Below are positions 47,733-57,921 of a stretch of 64,000 nt of DNA, one piece after another. A program made the translations under genes and the position numbers. How positions within the stretch are numbered: position 1 is the stretch's first letter; every line of letters begins with the position of its first letter. This DNA comes from Lysinibacillus pakistanensis (GTDB lineage Bacteria; Bacillota; Bacilli; Bacillales_A; Planococcaceae): positions 186,001 to 250,000 of the forward strand of contig BBDJ01000003.1 of assembly GCA_001312325.1 (NCBI GenBank), read 5' to 3'. The notes under the pieces were generated by a model. That model saw only the letters and a program-made list of their open reading frames with translations. It had not been told where the DNA came from and made no database searches.

Positions 47733-48563
47733 CTACTGTACAAAGCGACGATTTGCTAGCCATTGTATGATATTTATGCTAAATAAGAGAATGAACGATG
47801 TAATGAGCATGACTAATGCTATGGCTGTAGCACCAGCGTAATCATATTGTTCTAGCTTTGTCATAATAATCAACGGTGTAATTTCGGTTTTCATCGGCAT
47901 ATTTCCAGCGATAAAAACAACCGAACCATACTCTCCTAGCGCTCGGGCAAAAGCTAGTGAAAAGCCTGTCAAAATGGCTGGAGCAAGCTCGGGTAAAATG
48001 ACTTTTCCAAAGGTTTGTAAGCGTGTTGCACCAAGACTTGCAGAGGCCTCCTCAACCTCCGCACTAATATTCTGCAAAACAGGTTGGACTGTACGCACGA
48101 CAAATGGTAGCCCAATAAATGTTAGGGCGATAATAATACCAAGCGGTGTAAAAGCAATTTTGAAATTGAAAAATTGACCAATCCAGCCATTGGGTGCATA
48201 AAGTGATGTTAAGGCTATTCCTGCTACAGCAGTTGGTAAAGCGAACGGTAAATCAACAAGTCCGTCAATAATGCGTTTAAAGGGAAATTGGTAGCGCACA
48301 AGCACCCAAGCAATAATGGTGCCAAAAACAACATTCAGTAAACCAGCAGCGAGCGCAGTGCTGAAGCTTACTTTATAAGAAGCAACAGCTCGAGGAGCAG
48401 TCACAATATCAACAAACTCTGCCCAGCTTAAGGATAGTGTATGAATAAGAATCATAGAAAGCGGCAATAAAACTAGCAAGCTAACATAGAGCATGGTGTA
48501 ACCAAGTGAAAGATGGAAGCCCGGAATGATGCGACGCTTTTTATTAACCGTTAAACTAGTCAT
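47733..48563 (-). CDS. cysT: Sulfate ABC transporter permease CysT
   Basis: An intact 276-residue permease with six membrane helices. The EAA loop reads EVEEASASLGATRLQTFGKVILPEL and the last helices carry ARALGEYGSVVFIAGN, typical of CysT (CysU). The start ATG (48563) follows AGGAGGCCTG. It lies 11 nt after sbp and 9 nt before cysW. Confidence 0.95.
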   Translation of the reverse strand: MTSLTVNKKRRIIPGFHLSLGYTMLYVSLLVLLPLSMILIHTLSLSWAEFVDIVTAPRAVASYKVSFSTALAAGLLNVVFGTIIAWVLVRYQFPFKRIIDGLVDLPFALPTAVAGIALTSLYAPNGWIGQFFNFKIAFTPLGIIIALTFIGLPFVVRTVQPVLQNISAEVEEASASLGATRLQTFGKVILPELAPAILTGFSLAFARALGEYGSVVFIAGNMPMKTEITPLIIMTKLEQYDYAGATAIALVMLITSFILLFSINIIQWLANRRFVQ

Positions 48564-48574
48564 AACAGGCCTCC

Positions 48575-49626
48575 TTATTGAGGTACATAAATTTCGTCAA
48601 ATGTACCTTCATCTTTAAAATGTTTTGCTTGTGCTTCAGCCCAGCCTCCGAAATCATCGATGGAAACGAGCTCAAGTTGTGGAAACTGGTTTTGATATTT
48701 TTCTAGAATTTCTTCATTCCTTGGTCGATAGTAGTTTTTTGCAGCAATTTCTTGCCCAGCATCACTATATAAATGCTTTAGATATGCTTCGGCTACTTCA
48801 CGTGTCCCTTTTTTATCAACAATCTTGTCAACAATTGCAACAGGAGGCTCAGCTAAAATACTTAAAGAAGGTGTGACAATCTCAAATTCATCATCTCCTA
48901 ATTCATTGAGTGATAAATAGGCTTCATTTTCCCAAGCAATTAGGACATCTCCAATTTCACGCTCAACAAAGGTTGTTGTTGCGCCACGAGCACCTGAATC
49001 AAGTACCTCCACATTGCTATATAAAGCATTCATAAATTCTTTTATTTTTGTTTCATCGTTGTTATATAATTTCCCTGCATACGCCCAAGCTGCTAAATAG
49101 TTCCAACGGGCACCACCAGATGTTTTTGGATTTGGCGTAATAACGGAAACATCTTTCTTAATTAAGTCATCCCAGTCCTTAATGCCCTTTGGATTGCCCT
49201 TGTGTACTAAAAAGACAATGGTAGATGTATAAGGTGTAGAATTATTTTCAAATTCAGTTTGCCAATCTTTGTTTAATAAATCCCGAGCCTGTGCAATCTC
49301 ATCAATATCGTAGGCCAAGGCTAAGGTAACAACATCAGCTTCCAGCCCATCAATAACAGCTCTTCCCTGCTTTCCAGAGCCGCCATGAGATTGCTTGATA
49401 ATCACCTCTTGACCTGTTTCATCCTTCCACTTCTTTATAAAATCCTGATTGAATGCATCGTATAGCTCTCGTGTAGGGTCATAGGACACATTAAATAATT
49501 CCACAGATTTTTTTTGTATCTGAAGCACCTGTATCACTATCAGATGATTTAGTCCCACAGCCTGTTAAGGTCAATGTCAGCACGGATATAAGTGCCAATG
49601 GTTGGAAAAATTTTTCTCTTTTTCAC
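48575..49626 (-). CDS. sbp: Sulfate/thiosulfate-binding lipoprotein, frameshifted
   Basis: GTG (49626) follows AAAGGAGCG. After correction near 49619 and in T8 49508-49515 it begins [21 protein letters not shown] with lipobox LTGC. The mature part has the sulfate-binding protein features [42 protein letters not shown] and [21 protein letters not shown]. About 350 residues. It delivers sulfate to CysTWA on the outer face of the membrane. First gene behind leader copy C. Confidence 0.93.
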
Positions 49627-49644
49627 TAAAATCGCTCCTTTTTG

Positions 49645-49784
49645 ATCTAAAAAACACTAAAAGCCATCTCTTAGAACGAAAATATTTCGTCCTAAGTAGA
49701 TGGCCTTCAGCTCCTCTGATCAGCATTTTATTGGTTTGATTCAAATCTTAGTTATACATTAAACATATATTTCCTATTAGTCAA
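49645..49784 (-). promoter_or_regulatory. Leader of the sbp-cysTWA operon: promoter region, conserved RNA element, terminator
   Basis: On the minus strand TTGACTAATAGG (49784-49773) is the likely -35 region. The RNA element at 49724-49703 has GCTG, A, a hairpin with stem TCAG/CTGA and loop AGGAG, A, then GGC. The GGC starts a terminator (AAGGCCATCT... with ...AGATGGCTTTT, inner CGAAAATATTTCG) followed by TTTTTT at 49654-49649. GTG of sbp is 22 nt further on. Confidence 0.72.
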
Positions 49785-49920
49785 CAAGGAATTGAAATTT
49801 TTTTGAAAAAAATCAAAAGAGGTAGTTCGACCTTACACAGAAAGAAAGAAGGGGAACAGATACATACACCATATGTTAAACAAAGTTGAAAAAGATAATT
49901 TAAATTTTAAAAAAGCCTAG

Positions 49921-50092
49921 TTGACTACTAGGTGTAATTTAGTATATATTTGGTAATAAGAAAAATGATTGTGAACAAGGTAGCAAATACTAGTAAACAA
50001 TCATCAGATAAGAGCTGGCTAGTCAAACTAGAGGCGTTTTAACAATGAGGCATGTTATAACTATGTCTTTTGTTAGAGCGTCTTTTTTTCGT
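49921..50092 (+). promoter_or_regulatory. Leader of the cysH operon: promoter, conserved RNA element, terminator
   Basis: TTGACT (49921-49926) with TATATA (49943-49948, 16-bp spacing) or TATATT (49945) is the likely promoter. At 50014-50035 lies GCTG, G, a hairpin with stem CTAG/CTAG and loop TCAAA, A, then GGC. GGCGTTTTAACA pairs with TGTTAGAGCGTC and a T7 tract follows (50082-50089). An in-frame ATG at 50045 lies inside the terminator and is not used; CysH starts at 50108. Confidence 0.75.
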
Positions 50093-50107
50093 TATAAGGG
50101 GGATAAC

Positions 50108-50809
50108 ATGTTAACATTTGCAACTTGGCATGAGTCAATACTGGATTTTAAGATCGATGAAACCTATAAGGCTGCGCTGGAGGTTTTACAGTGGAGTTTT
50201 GCGGAGTATGGAGAGGAGATTGTTTATGCTTGTAGCTTTGGAATTGAGGGAATCGTCTTAATCGATTTGATTTCAAAGGTGAAGCCTGATGCTACTATTA
50301 TTTTTTTAGATACAGATGTTCATTTTAAAGAAACCTATGAAACTATTGAGCGGGTGAAAGAAAAATATCCACAGTTAAACATTATTATGCAAAAGCCTTT
50401 GCTTACGTTAGCACAACAAGCAGCTCAATATGGTGATGAACTATGGAAGTCAAATCCAAATAAATGCTGTGATATACGAAAGATTACACCATTACATCAA
50501 TCATTAGCAGGTGCAAAAGCTTGGATTTCAGGCTTGCGTCGTGAACAATCGCCAACCCGTCAAAATACAAACTTTATCAATCGTGATGATAAATTTAAGT
50601 TAATTAAAATTTGTCCACTCATTCATTGGACATGGAAGGACGTTTGGCGATATGTCTCCAAGCATAATTTGCCTTACAATCCTTTGCATGACACAGGTTA
50701 TCCGAGCATAGGCTGCGAGCATTGCACAAAGCCAGCCTTTACGATGGATGATTTACGTTCAGGTAGATGGCAAGGATCTGGTAAAACTGAGTGTGGGTTA
50801 CATGAATAA
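50108..50809 (+). CDS. cysH: Adenylyl-sulfate (APS) reductase CysH
   Basis: ATG at 50108 follows AAGGGGG. An intact 233-residue enzyme that reduces APS (or PAPS) to sulfite using thioredoxin. The paired cysteines KCCDIRK and CEHC, expected to bind a [4Fe-4S] cluster and typical of assimilatory APS reductases, are present, along with [12 protein letters not shown] and the catalytic ECGLH at the C-terminus. This suggests APS as substrate. The gene begins the second sulfur operon and is followed 12 nt later by cysP. Confidence 0.94.
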   Translation: MLTFATWHESILDFKIDETYKAALEVLQWSFAEYGEEIVYACSFGIEGIVLIDLISKVKPDATIIFLDTDVHFKETYETIERVKEKYPQLNIIMQKPLLTLAQQAAQYGDELWKSNPNKCCDIRKITPLHQSLAGAKAWISGLRREQSPTRQNTNFINRDDKFKLIKICPLIHWTWKDVWRYVSKHNLPYNPLHDTGYPSIGCEHCTKPAFTMDDLRSGRWQGSGKTECGLHE

Positions 50810-50821
50810 AGGAGCTTTGCC

Positions 50822-51889
50822 ATGCTAGAATATGTTGCAATAGCAATTAGTCTATTTTTTTGCATTAAATATAGGTGCTAGTGGAGCAGCGGCTTCTATG
50901 GGAGTCGCTTACGGTGCAGGGGCCATTCCTAAAGCTTGGCAGGCCTTGCTAATTTGTGCAATAGGTGTTTTAAGTGGAGCGGTTCTTGGTGGTGGAGAGG
51001 TAGTAAAAACAATTAGCGCTGGCATCATGCCACAAGAGTACATCACTGTAAAGATTGTTGTTATTATTTTGATTTCTGCAACAAGCTCGCTCTTTCTGGC
51101 TAATCTGTTAGGTATCCCATTATCAACAAGTGAAGTAACGGTAGGAGCTGTCGTAGGTGTGGGGATAGCTTATAAGGTGCTATATGTTAAATCATTGTTT
51201 GTCATCATGTCATTTTGGGTGATTGTTCCGATTATTGCATTTGTCATGGCATTAGTCTTTGGGAAATGGCTGTATAAATTACGTATCAAGGGCTTGCTAA
51301 AGGATCGACCGATATTAACGATTCTCCTTGTGTTAGCTGGATTTTTTTGAAGCATTTTCCGCGGGGATGAATAATGTAGCGAATGCAGTAGGACCACTTG
51401 TTGGCGCAGGAATGATGAGTGTGACGAGTGGAATCTGGCTTGGTGGGGCATTTGTAGCGCTTGGTGCCATTCTACTGGGAAAACGAGTACTCGAAACAAA
51501 TGGGAAGAAGATTGTACGTTTCGAGAAAACAGAAGGTATTTTAATTTCTAGCACAGGAGCATTACTTGTTGGTATTAGCTCTATTTTTGGGCTTCCAGTA
51601 CCATTAACACAAGTAACTTCATCCTCTATTATTGGAATAGGAATGGCAAAAAAACGGAAGAAAGATTTTGCATAAGCAAATTGTTAGGAAAATCGTCCGA
51701 ATTTGGATTGTATCCCCAATATTTTCTTTAGCCATTTCTTATTTTTTAGTGCAGCTATTCTTAGAAAAAGATTTTTACGCCATCGTATTAATTGGTAGCA
51801 TTATAGTTGGAACGCTAGGTGTCATCAGCTTAATGCGGACTATGCGAGAAGAGGAAAGCTCCATATACGACTCTGGCGAAGGTATCTAA
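50822..51889 (+). CDS. cysP: Sulfate permease CysP (PiT family), frameshifted
   Basis: ATG at 50822. Corrections at T7 50855-50861, T7 51342-51348 and near 51662 give about 353 residues with ten or so membrane helices. The duplicated PiT signature is present as FALNIGASGAAASMGVAYGAG and GMNNVANAVGPLVGAGMMS. In B. subtilis the CysP homologue carries sulfate. Together with Sbp-CysTWA it gives the cell two uptake routes. Confidence 0.9.
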
Positions 51890-51972
51890 ATCAATGGGAG
51901 GATAAAAGATGGGAGATTTCGTTGAGATAGTGAGGAAGTGGATTAAAACAGAGCGTGATTTGATTAAAAAGG

Positions 51973-52106
51973 AAGGGACCTAATCAAAACAGGGAAGGGC
52001 TGATCAAATAACGAGGGAAGCCGATCAAAATATGTTGATACCTGATCAAAAAAAAGGGGGAAGCCAATCAAAATATGGCGGTACCCGATCAGAAAAATTA
52101 GGACCC
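51973..52106 (+). repeat. Imperfect tandem repeats with GATCAAAA core
   Basis: Six units spaced about 20 bp share the core (A/G)CC(N)GATCAAAA or close variants (CTAATCAAAA, CTGATCAAAT, CCGATCAAAA, CTGATCAAAA, CCAATCAAAA, CCGATCAGAA), separated by GGGAAG or GGTAC-like spacers. They lie between cysP and sat. A 24-codon open frame with AGGATAAAAG (MGDFVEIVRKWIKTERDLI...) leads into them at 51909. No protein product is obvious. Confidence 0.6.
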
Positions 52107-52195
52107 AATGTAAGATTAACAGTAACTTTTTTTGAATCACTACCTAAACTAAACTATAAAACTAAGTATTTTTATAAAAATAGGAGGAATTTTTT

Positions 52196-53336
52196 ATGAG
52201 TTTACAACCACATGGTGGACAATTAGTGCAAGCTTTTCATCCGGAGAAAGATGTGACAAGGATAAATAAAACAATAGAGCTTGATGTCATATCCCTTAGT
52301 GATTTAGAGCTAATTGCAATAGGTGGTTACAGTCCGATTGAGGGTTTTTTAACTAGGGAAGATTATGAATCTGTTGTGGAACATACACGCCTAGCATCTG
52401 GTGTGGTATGGAGTATTCCAATTACATTGCCTGTAACAAAGGAAGTTGCAACAACTTTACAGCCTGGTGATGAGGCAAAGCTGGTTTATGCTAATGAAGT
52501 TTATGGTGTGATTGAGGTGGCTGATATTTATGAGCCAAATAAGCGAAAAGAGGCTTTGTTAGTATATGGCACAGAGGATTTAGAGCATCCAGGTGTGAAA
52601 AAGCTGCATGAACGCCCAAGTATTTATGTGGGTGGAAAAATTACATTAACTAAACGTATTGAACAAAAGTTTCCTGCGTATTCCTTTGATCCGATTGAGA
52701 CACGTCAGTTGTTTGCAGATAAAGGATGGAAAACTATTGTCGGTTTCCAAACTCGAAACCCTGTGCACCGAGCACATGAATATATTCAAAAGGCTGCGTT
52801 AGAAACGATTGATGGACTATTTCTCAACCCGCTTGTTGGGGAAACAAAATCAGACGATGTGTCGGCTGCAATCCGTATGGAAAGTTACGAGATTTTACTG
52901 CAAAATTATTATCCAGAAAATCGTGTGCAATTAGGCGTGTTTCCTGCTGCCATGCGCTATGCAGGACCAAAAGAGGCCATTTTCCATGCACTTGTAAGGA
53001 AAAATTATGGCTGTACACACTTTATCGTTGGGCGTGATCATGCAGGTGTTGGTGATTATTATGGCACATATGATGCACAAAAAAATATTTGAACAATTTA
53101 AGGAAGATGAATTAGGCATTGTCCCACTAAAGTTTGAGCATAGCTTCTATTGCAGCAAATGTGAGGGGATGGCAACAACTAAAACCTGTCCACATGATAA
53201 TACAGTACATGTGATCTTATCAGGTACAAAAGTTCGTGAAATGCTACGTAATGGCGAAATTCCACCAAGCACGTTTAGTCGTAAAGAGGTCGTGGATGTT
53301 CTGATTAAAGGAATGCGCAAGGAGGTTTTAAAATGA
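52196..53336 (+). CDS. sat: Sulfate adenylyltransferase Sat, frameshifted
   Basis: ATG at 52196 follows ATAGGAGGAA. It makes APS from sulfate and ATP. The HxxH active-site region [24 protein letters not shown] and the zinc-ligand region [16 protein letters not shown] are present. An extra A in A7 53079-53085 breaks it. About 380 residues, the homo-oligomeric bacterial and archaeal type. It overlaps cysC by 4 nt. Confidence 0.94.
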
Positions 53337-53927
53337 GTTCCAATATTGTTTGGCATGAGGCTTCCATTACGAAAGAGGAACGTCGTACACAAAACAAGCA
53401 TCAAAGCTTCATTTTATGGTTTACGGGCTTATCTGCCTCAGGAAAATCTTCTGTAGCAAATGCTTTCGCACGTCGCCTTTTTGATCGTGGCAATCAAGCC
53501 TTTGTCCTAGATGGTGATAATGTTCGTCATGGCTTGAATAAGGATTTAGGATTTGATGAAGCAGGACGTAGGGAAAATATTCGGCGCATTGGAGAAGTTT
53601 CAAATCTATTTGTGGAAAATGGTCAAATTGTTTTAACAGCTTTTATATCTCCATATCGAGAGGATCGTCAAGTTGTACGAGCGCTCGTAGAAGAAGGAGA
53701 ATTTATAGAAGTTTATGTAAGATGCTCTGTTGAAACATGTGAACAGCGTGATCCTAAGGGACTTTATAAAAAAAGCGCGCAATGCTGAAATTCCAAACTT
53801 TACAGGGATTAGTGCGCCCTATGAAGAACCGGAAAATCCTGAGATTATTTTAGATACAGAGCATTATTCCATTGAGGAATGTGTTGACCAACTTACAGAA
53901 ATTTTAACTTCAAACGGATATATCTAA
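53333..53927 (+). CDS. cysC: APS kinase CysC, frameshifted
   Basis: ATG at 53333 overlaps the sat stop (ATGA). The P-loop is [35 protein letters not shown] and [10 protein letters not shown] are the APS-binding segments. An extra A in A7 53768-53774 hides the [17 protein letters not shown] ending; about 198 residues. It makes PAPS. CysH carries the APS-type iron-sulfur cysteines, so the PAPS may serve other reactions. A terminator follows. Confidence 0.93.
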
Positions 53928-53929
53928 TT

Positions 53930-53975
53930 TTTAAAAGAATCTGCTTACAAAGAGGAAGCAGATTCTTTTATGGGT
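53930..53975 (+). terminator. Intrinsic terminator
   Basis: AAAAGAATCTGCTT pairs with AAGCAGATTCTTTT around ACAAAGAGG. It ends the cysH operon. Confidence 0.88.
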
Positions 53976-54042
53976 TTTTATTAGAGTAATACCATTTGTT
54001 GTGAGATGATAGATTGATCAAATGGTATAGGAGTTGTTTGGA

Positions 54043-54515
54043 ATGAACATACATATTCAGTTACTAACAAAGGATAGTATGAATCAAAAAAATAGGAAAT
54101 GAAATATTGGAGCTATGGAATGAAAATGCGAAAGAGACGGCAGATTGTGAGTTAGAGAAGAGTGATAGAGAGGCTATTCTAAATCAACTAGAGCAATATT
54201 TGCAATCACAATATGGGGCTATTTATATTGCAACTAATGAAAACCATCAAATTATAGGCTTCGGATTGGCTTCCATAAAAAAAGGAATTAATGTATGATA
54301 CGATTTATGGACAAATTGATGAGATCTATGTCTTACCAGCATATAGACGACAGAAGATTGCTAAACGTCTTGTAGATGAATTGGTAAATTGGTTTAATGA
54401 AAAGCATGATACTTCTGTCGTTAATGTTTATGTAGATTTAGAAAATGACCTAGCACTCGAATTCTGGGAAGGTGTCGGCTTAGAAAGAGAGTTTTTTATG
54501 CTATCAAATAATTAA
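54043..54515 (+). CDS. GNAT-family N-acetyltransferase, frameshifted
   Basis: ATG at 54043 follows AGGAGTTG. Extra A bases at A7 54086-54092 and A7 54277-54283 break it; about 157 residues after correction. The acetyl-CoA motif is IDEIYVLPAYRRQKIAKRLVDEL, and NVYVDLENDLALEFWEGVGLE is the C-terminal strand-helix. Substrate is unknown. It is monocistronic. Confidence 0.83.
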
Positions 54516-54560
54516 AAAATGGCCAATGAAGTCTAGATGATTTCATTGGCCTATCTTTTT
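54515..54560. terminator. Bidirectional terminator
   Basis: AAATGGCCAATGAA pairs with TTCATTGGCC and is followed by TATCTTTTT. It lies between the acetyltransferase and the convergent mrp operon. Confidence 0.8.
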
Positions 54561-54928
54561 ATTTTAAGCCTTGTTCCTTTTTCATGCGTTCAATTTCTGG
54601 TCCAAGCTCATCGCGGACAGTGCCTTTCCAAGGTTTTACACCAGCGATGTACGAGGAGCGAGTCATAATATGGCCTCCTACAGGTCCAGTGATAAATAGA
54701 AACAAAATGCCGAGCAAAATACGGGGATTAAAGTGGTCCTCGATAAGCCAAAAGTGAAAGAATACGCCAATCAGTATACACATGACACCTAATGTTGCAC
54801 TCTTTGAGGCAGCGTGAGCCCGAGTGTACAAATCAGGTAAGCGAATAAGACCAATAGCTGTCACGACAATAAATAGCACCCCGACAGAAATAAAAAAAGA
54901 TAACTAAACTATTAGCGAGAATTGTCAC
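54559..54928 (-). CDS. mrpG: Mrp antiporter subunit G, frameshifted
   Basis: GTG (54928) overlaps the end of mrpF by 17 nt and gives MTILANSLVIFFISVG after correction of A7 54892-54898. Three membrane helices, the motif GLIRLPDLYTRAHAASKSATLG and the typical GPVGGHIMTRSSYIAG identify MrpG. About 123 residues. Last subunit of the seven-gene Na+/H+ antiporter. Confidence 0.9.
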
Positions 54929-55193
54929 GTTTAATGATATCTCCTTTCTCTATAAATTTAGAGAAAGCTACTGTACCGATAAATGATAAAATCGCTAACA
55001 ATAATATAATCTCAAGGAAGAAGCTTGTCTCCACTAATATGGAGAATAACCCAATTAACGAAATGAGGGACACACCTAATGAATCCAAAGCGACAACGCG
55101 GTCGGATGCAGAAGGTCCTTTAACCATTCGATAAACAACGGCTATCATTGATAAGCAAATCACTACAATCGCAGCTATAATAAACGTTGTCAT
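54912..55193 (-). CDS. mrpF: Mrp antiporter subunit F
   Basis: An intact 93-residue protein with three membrane helices and the family core YRMVKGPSASDRVVALDSLG. It overlaps mrpE by 4 nt and mrpG by 17 nt, indicating coupled translation. Confidence 0.93.
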   Translation of the reverse strand: MTTFIIAAIVVICLSMIAVVYRMVKGPSASDRVVALDSLGVSLISLIGLFSILVETSFFLEIILLLAILSFIGTVAFSKFIEKGDIIKRDNSR

Positions 55194-55670
55194 GATTTAC
55201 TCACCTCCAAAATTGCTTTTTCAAAAGAATCTCGAATCGCTGCAATTGCTTCATCGACATCACTAATATCGATAGCATGTACATATAACGTTTTCGCATC
55301 ATCAGATACATGAACAACTACAGTACCTGGTGTTAAGGTAATAAGGCTTGATAATAGGGTAATTTCCCATTCTTGCTTTAGAACAGTAGGATAAGCAAAG
55401 AATGCTGGTTGCATATCCAATTTAGGCTTTAATACTACTTGAAGAACTTGTATATTTGCTAATACTAACTCCTTTAAAAACAGTAAAGTCAGTTTAATAA
55501 TTGCCCAAATACGGTAGACATAGAGACGTGTTGCAAAAAAATCTCCGCATCATAATAAGCAAAAGAATACCAAGAAGGAAACCTACAATAAAGCCCGCTA
55601 CTGTGTAATTAGAAGAAAGGAACATCCAGACGAAGGCAAGTACAAAATTTAAAATAATTTGAAATGCCAT
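55190..55670 (-). CDS. mrpE: Mrp antiporter subunit E, frameshifted
   Basis: The start ATG (55670) gives MAFQIILNFVLAFVWMFLSSN. An extra base in A7 55535-55541 breaks the frame before ATRLYVYRIWAIIKLTLLFLKEL. The C-terminal LITLTPGTVVVHVSDDAKTLYVHAID is the hallmark of MrpE. About 160 residues. Confidence 0.92.
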
Positions 55671-55674
55671 AGCT

Positions 55675-57163
55675 TTAATCCTCCTTCATAACAGCATCTA
55701 TATAGATAGATGGATCATATAATAGTTTTGCCGCATCATCCATAAATGGTGTAATCCACTCAGCCCCACACCATAGGCTACAGTAATGAGCACTAAAAGA
55801 ACAGTAGGCACAAACAGTGTTTTGTAGATTTTTTTTATCGACCGTACCTGTTGTTGCTTTTTCTTCACCCCAGAAGGCATAAAGGAAAATACGAATCACA
55901 GACAATAATACGAGAAGTGATGAAGCTAATATAAAAATACTACTCCACATACTGCCAGCCTCAAAGCCACCTTGAGCAATAAGAAGCTTTCCGACAAATC
56001 CACTAAGTGGCGGAATTCCTGCTAAGCCAAATGCCGCAATTAAATAAAACCATCCGAGAGCAGGATATTTTTTCATAAGGCCACCCATTTTTCGTAAATC
56101 AGATGTACCCGTAATATAGATGATAATACCGATTAGCATAAAGAGGGCTGCCTTAATCAGCATATCATGCACTAAATAAAACATGGCTCCTTTTAAGGAA
56201 GCTTTATTCATTTGAGAGACACCAAATAAAATAACGCCTACTGCGATCACAATGTTGTAAATGATAATAAGCTTAATATCAAAGTAGGCAAGTGCTCCAA
56301 TACAGCCTGCTATTATGGTTGCAATAGCAAGAGCCATTAGTAAGTCATGTGTATAGGATAAATCATGTACAAAGAACAGCGTATATGTCCGCGTAATGGC
56401 ATAAATACCGACCTTTGTTAATAATGCCCCAAATAGTGTTAGCACTGGTATTGGCGCTGATGCATAAGAGGTTGGAAGCCAGAAGTAGAGTGGGAAAATT
56501 GCCGCTTTTAAACCAAATACCATTAAAAACAGAACAGCTATAACAGTAACAATCCCAGGCTGATTGACTTCAGCTATTTTTACCGCGATATCTGCCATAT
56601 TTAAAGTTCCAACTACAGAGTAGAGGAAGGCAACTGTTATGACAAATAATGCTGAAGAAATCACATTGATTAAAATATATTTAATTGACCCTTTAAGTTG
56701 TCCCTTTTCTCCTCCTAAAACGATTAGCAGGTACGAAGCCATTAACAATACCTCAAAGAATACGAAAAGGTTGAAAATATCACCTGTAGTAAATGCTCCA
56801 TTCACTCCGGTTAAAATAAACATGATTCCTGGGTAATAGAAGAACCGTTCTCGCTCCTTTGTGATGGAGCCAAAACCATACCAAACTACAAAAAAATGCA
56901 ATTAGTAGTGTTGTTGTAACAAGTAATACAGATACCATATCAGACACCATCGTAATGCCAAATGGCACTGGCCAGTTACCGAATGTTACCTTTTGTATGC
57001 CATCATTTTTAACTTTTATAAGCAGTGAAATGGCTGATATAAGTGCAATGCCTATACCAAGTAATGAAAATGTTCGCTGATATTTTAGGTTTTTTTGCCC
57101 GAACATTAAAATCATGCCGAAGAAGAAAGGGATGATAATGGGCAGTAGAAGGAAGTTATTCAT
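55675..57163 (-). CDS. mrpD: Mrp antiporter subunit D, frameshifted
   Basis: ATG (57163) overlaps mrpC by 8 nt. Errors at A7 56890-56896, T8 55829-55836 and near 55764 split it; corrected length is about 495 residues. It is a proton-pumping, NuoN-like subunit with many membrane helices: GAFTTGDIFNLFVFFEVLLMASY, LYFWLPTSYASAPIPVLTLFGALLTKVG and FYLVHDMLIKAALFMLIG. With MrpA it forms the ion-translocating core. Confidence 0.93.
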
Positions 57164-57497
57164 CCTCATCACTTCCTTTCATTAAGCTAATATCATCTGT
57201 TTCAAGCTCCTGATAGGAACGATAGGCAAGTACAAGGAAAAATGCTGTTACCCCAAAGCTAATAACAATGGCTGTTAAAATGAGTGCTTGAGGTAATGGG
57301 TCTGCAAATGTTTTCGCTCCTTCCTTTAATACAGGAGGTGCTTCTCCTCCAAGTCCGCCCATTGTTAAAATAAGCAGATGCGCACCGTGGCTTAAAAGAC
57401 CAGTGCCTATGATGATACGCAATAAGCTTTTGGATAAGATTAAATAAATCGCTGCCATAAACAGAAAGCCGATGACAAACGCCATAATTATTTCCAT
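57156..57497 (-). CDS. mrpC: Mrp antiporter subunit C
   Basis: An intact 113-residue NuoK-like protein with three membrane helices (LLRIIIGTGLLSHGAHLLILTMGG). The start codon shares one base with the mrpB stop. Coupled to mrpD by overlap. Confidence 0.94.
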   Translation of the reverse strand: MEIIMAFVIGFLFMAAIYLILSKSLLRIIIGTGLLSHGAHLLILTMGGLGGEAPPVLKEGAKTFADPLPQALILTAIVISFGVTAFFLVLAYRSYQELETDDISLMKGSDEDE

Positions 57498-57921
57498 TAT
57501 TCATCCTCCCCAATCGTTTGAATAATGGTCATCGTAACGCCGACAACAACCAAATAGACACCGCTATCAAAAAGCATAGCCGTGTGAAGTGACTGTTTGC
57601 CAAGAAGCGGTAAATTGAAATAATCAAAAAAAATGTGTGAAAAAAAGGCTTGCCAAGAAACATTGGAAAAGCAGCAGTTGCAAGGGCTAATAACAAGCCA
57701 ATTGCTGTTAGATACGTATAATTAATAGGTAAAACATGGCGAACTGTATTTAAATCAAAGGCAAGTACTAGGAGTACGATGGCACTTGATGTTAGAAGTC
57801 CACCGACAAATCCTCCTCCAGGTGTATAATGCCCAGCCAGAAAAATATGAATGGAAAAGAAGAAAATAATGAAGAATACAATTTTTGCTGTAAATTGTAT
57901 AATAACATCATTTGTTTTCAT
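57497..57921 (-). CDS. mrpB: Mrp antiporter subunit B, frameshifted
   Basis: The start ATG (57921) overlaps mrpA by 14 nt. Four membrane helices with AGHYTPGGGFVGGLLTSSAIVLL, the MrpB signature. A run error at A8 57626-57633 breaks it; the true end is VGVTMTIIQTIGEDE. About 141 residues. Confidence 0.92.

Noticed and set aside
49703..50092. S-box (SAM-I) or T-box riboswitch before cysH or sbp
   Set aside because: The leaders lack the S-box core and kink-turn sequence and the T-box AGGGTGG antiterminator; the conserved part is only 21-22 nt.
50045..50107. Longer CysH starting at ATG 50045
   Set aside because: The extra residues are encoded by a terminator hairpin; ATG 50108 has the ribosome site and the family start.
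51973..52106. CRISPR-like array
   Set aside because: Units are imperfect, only about 20 bp apart, without unique spacers or cas genes.
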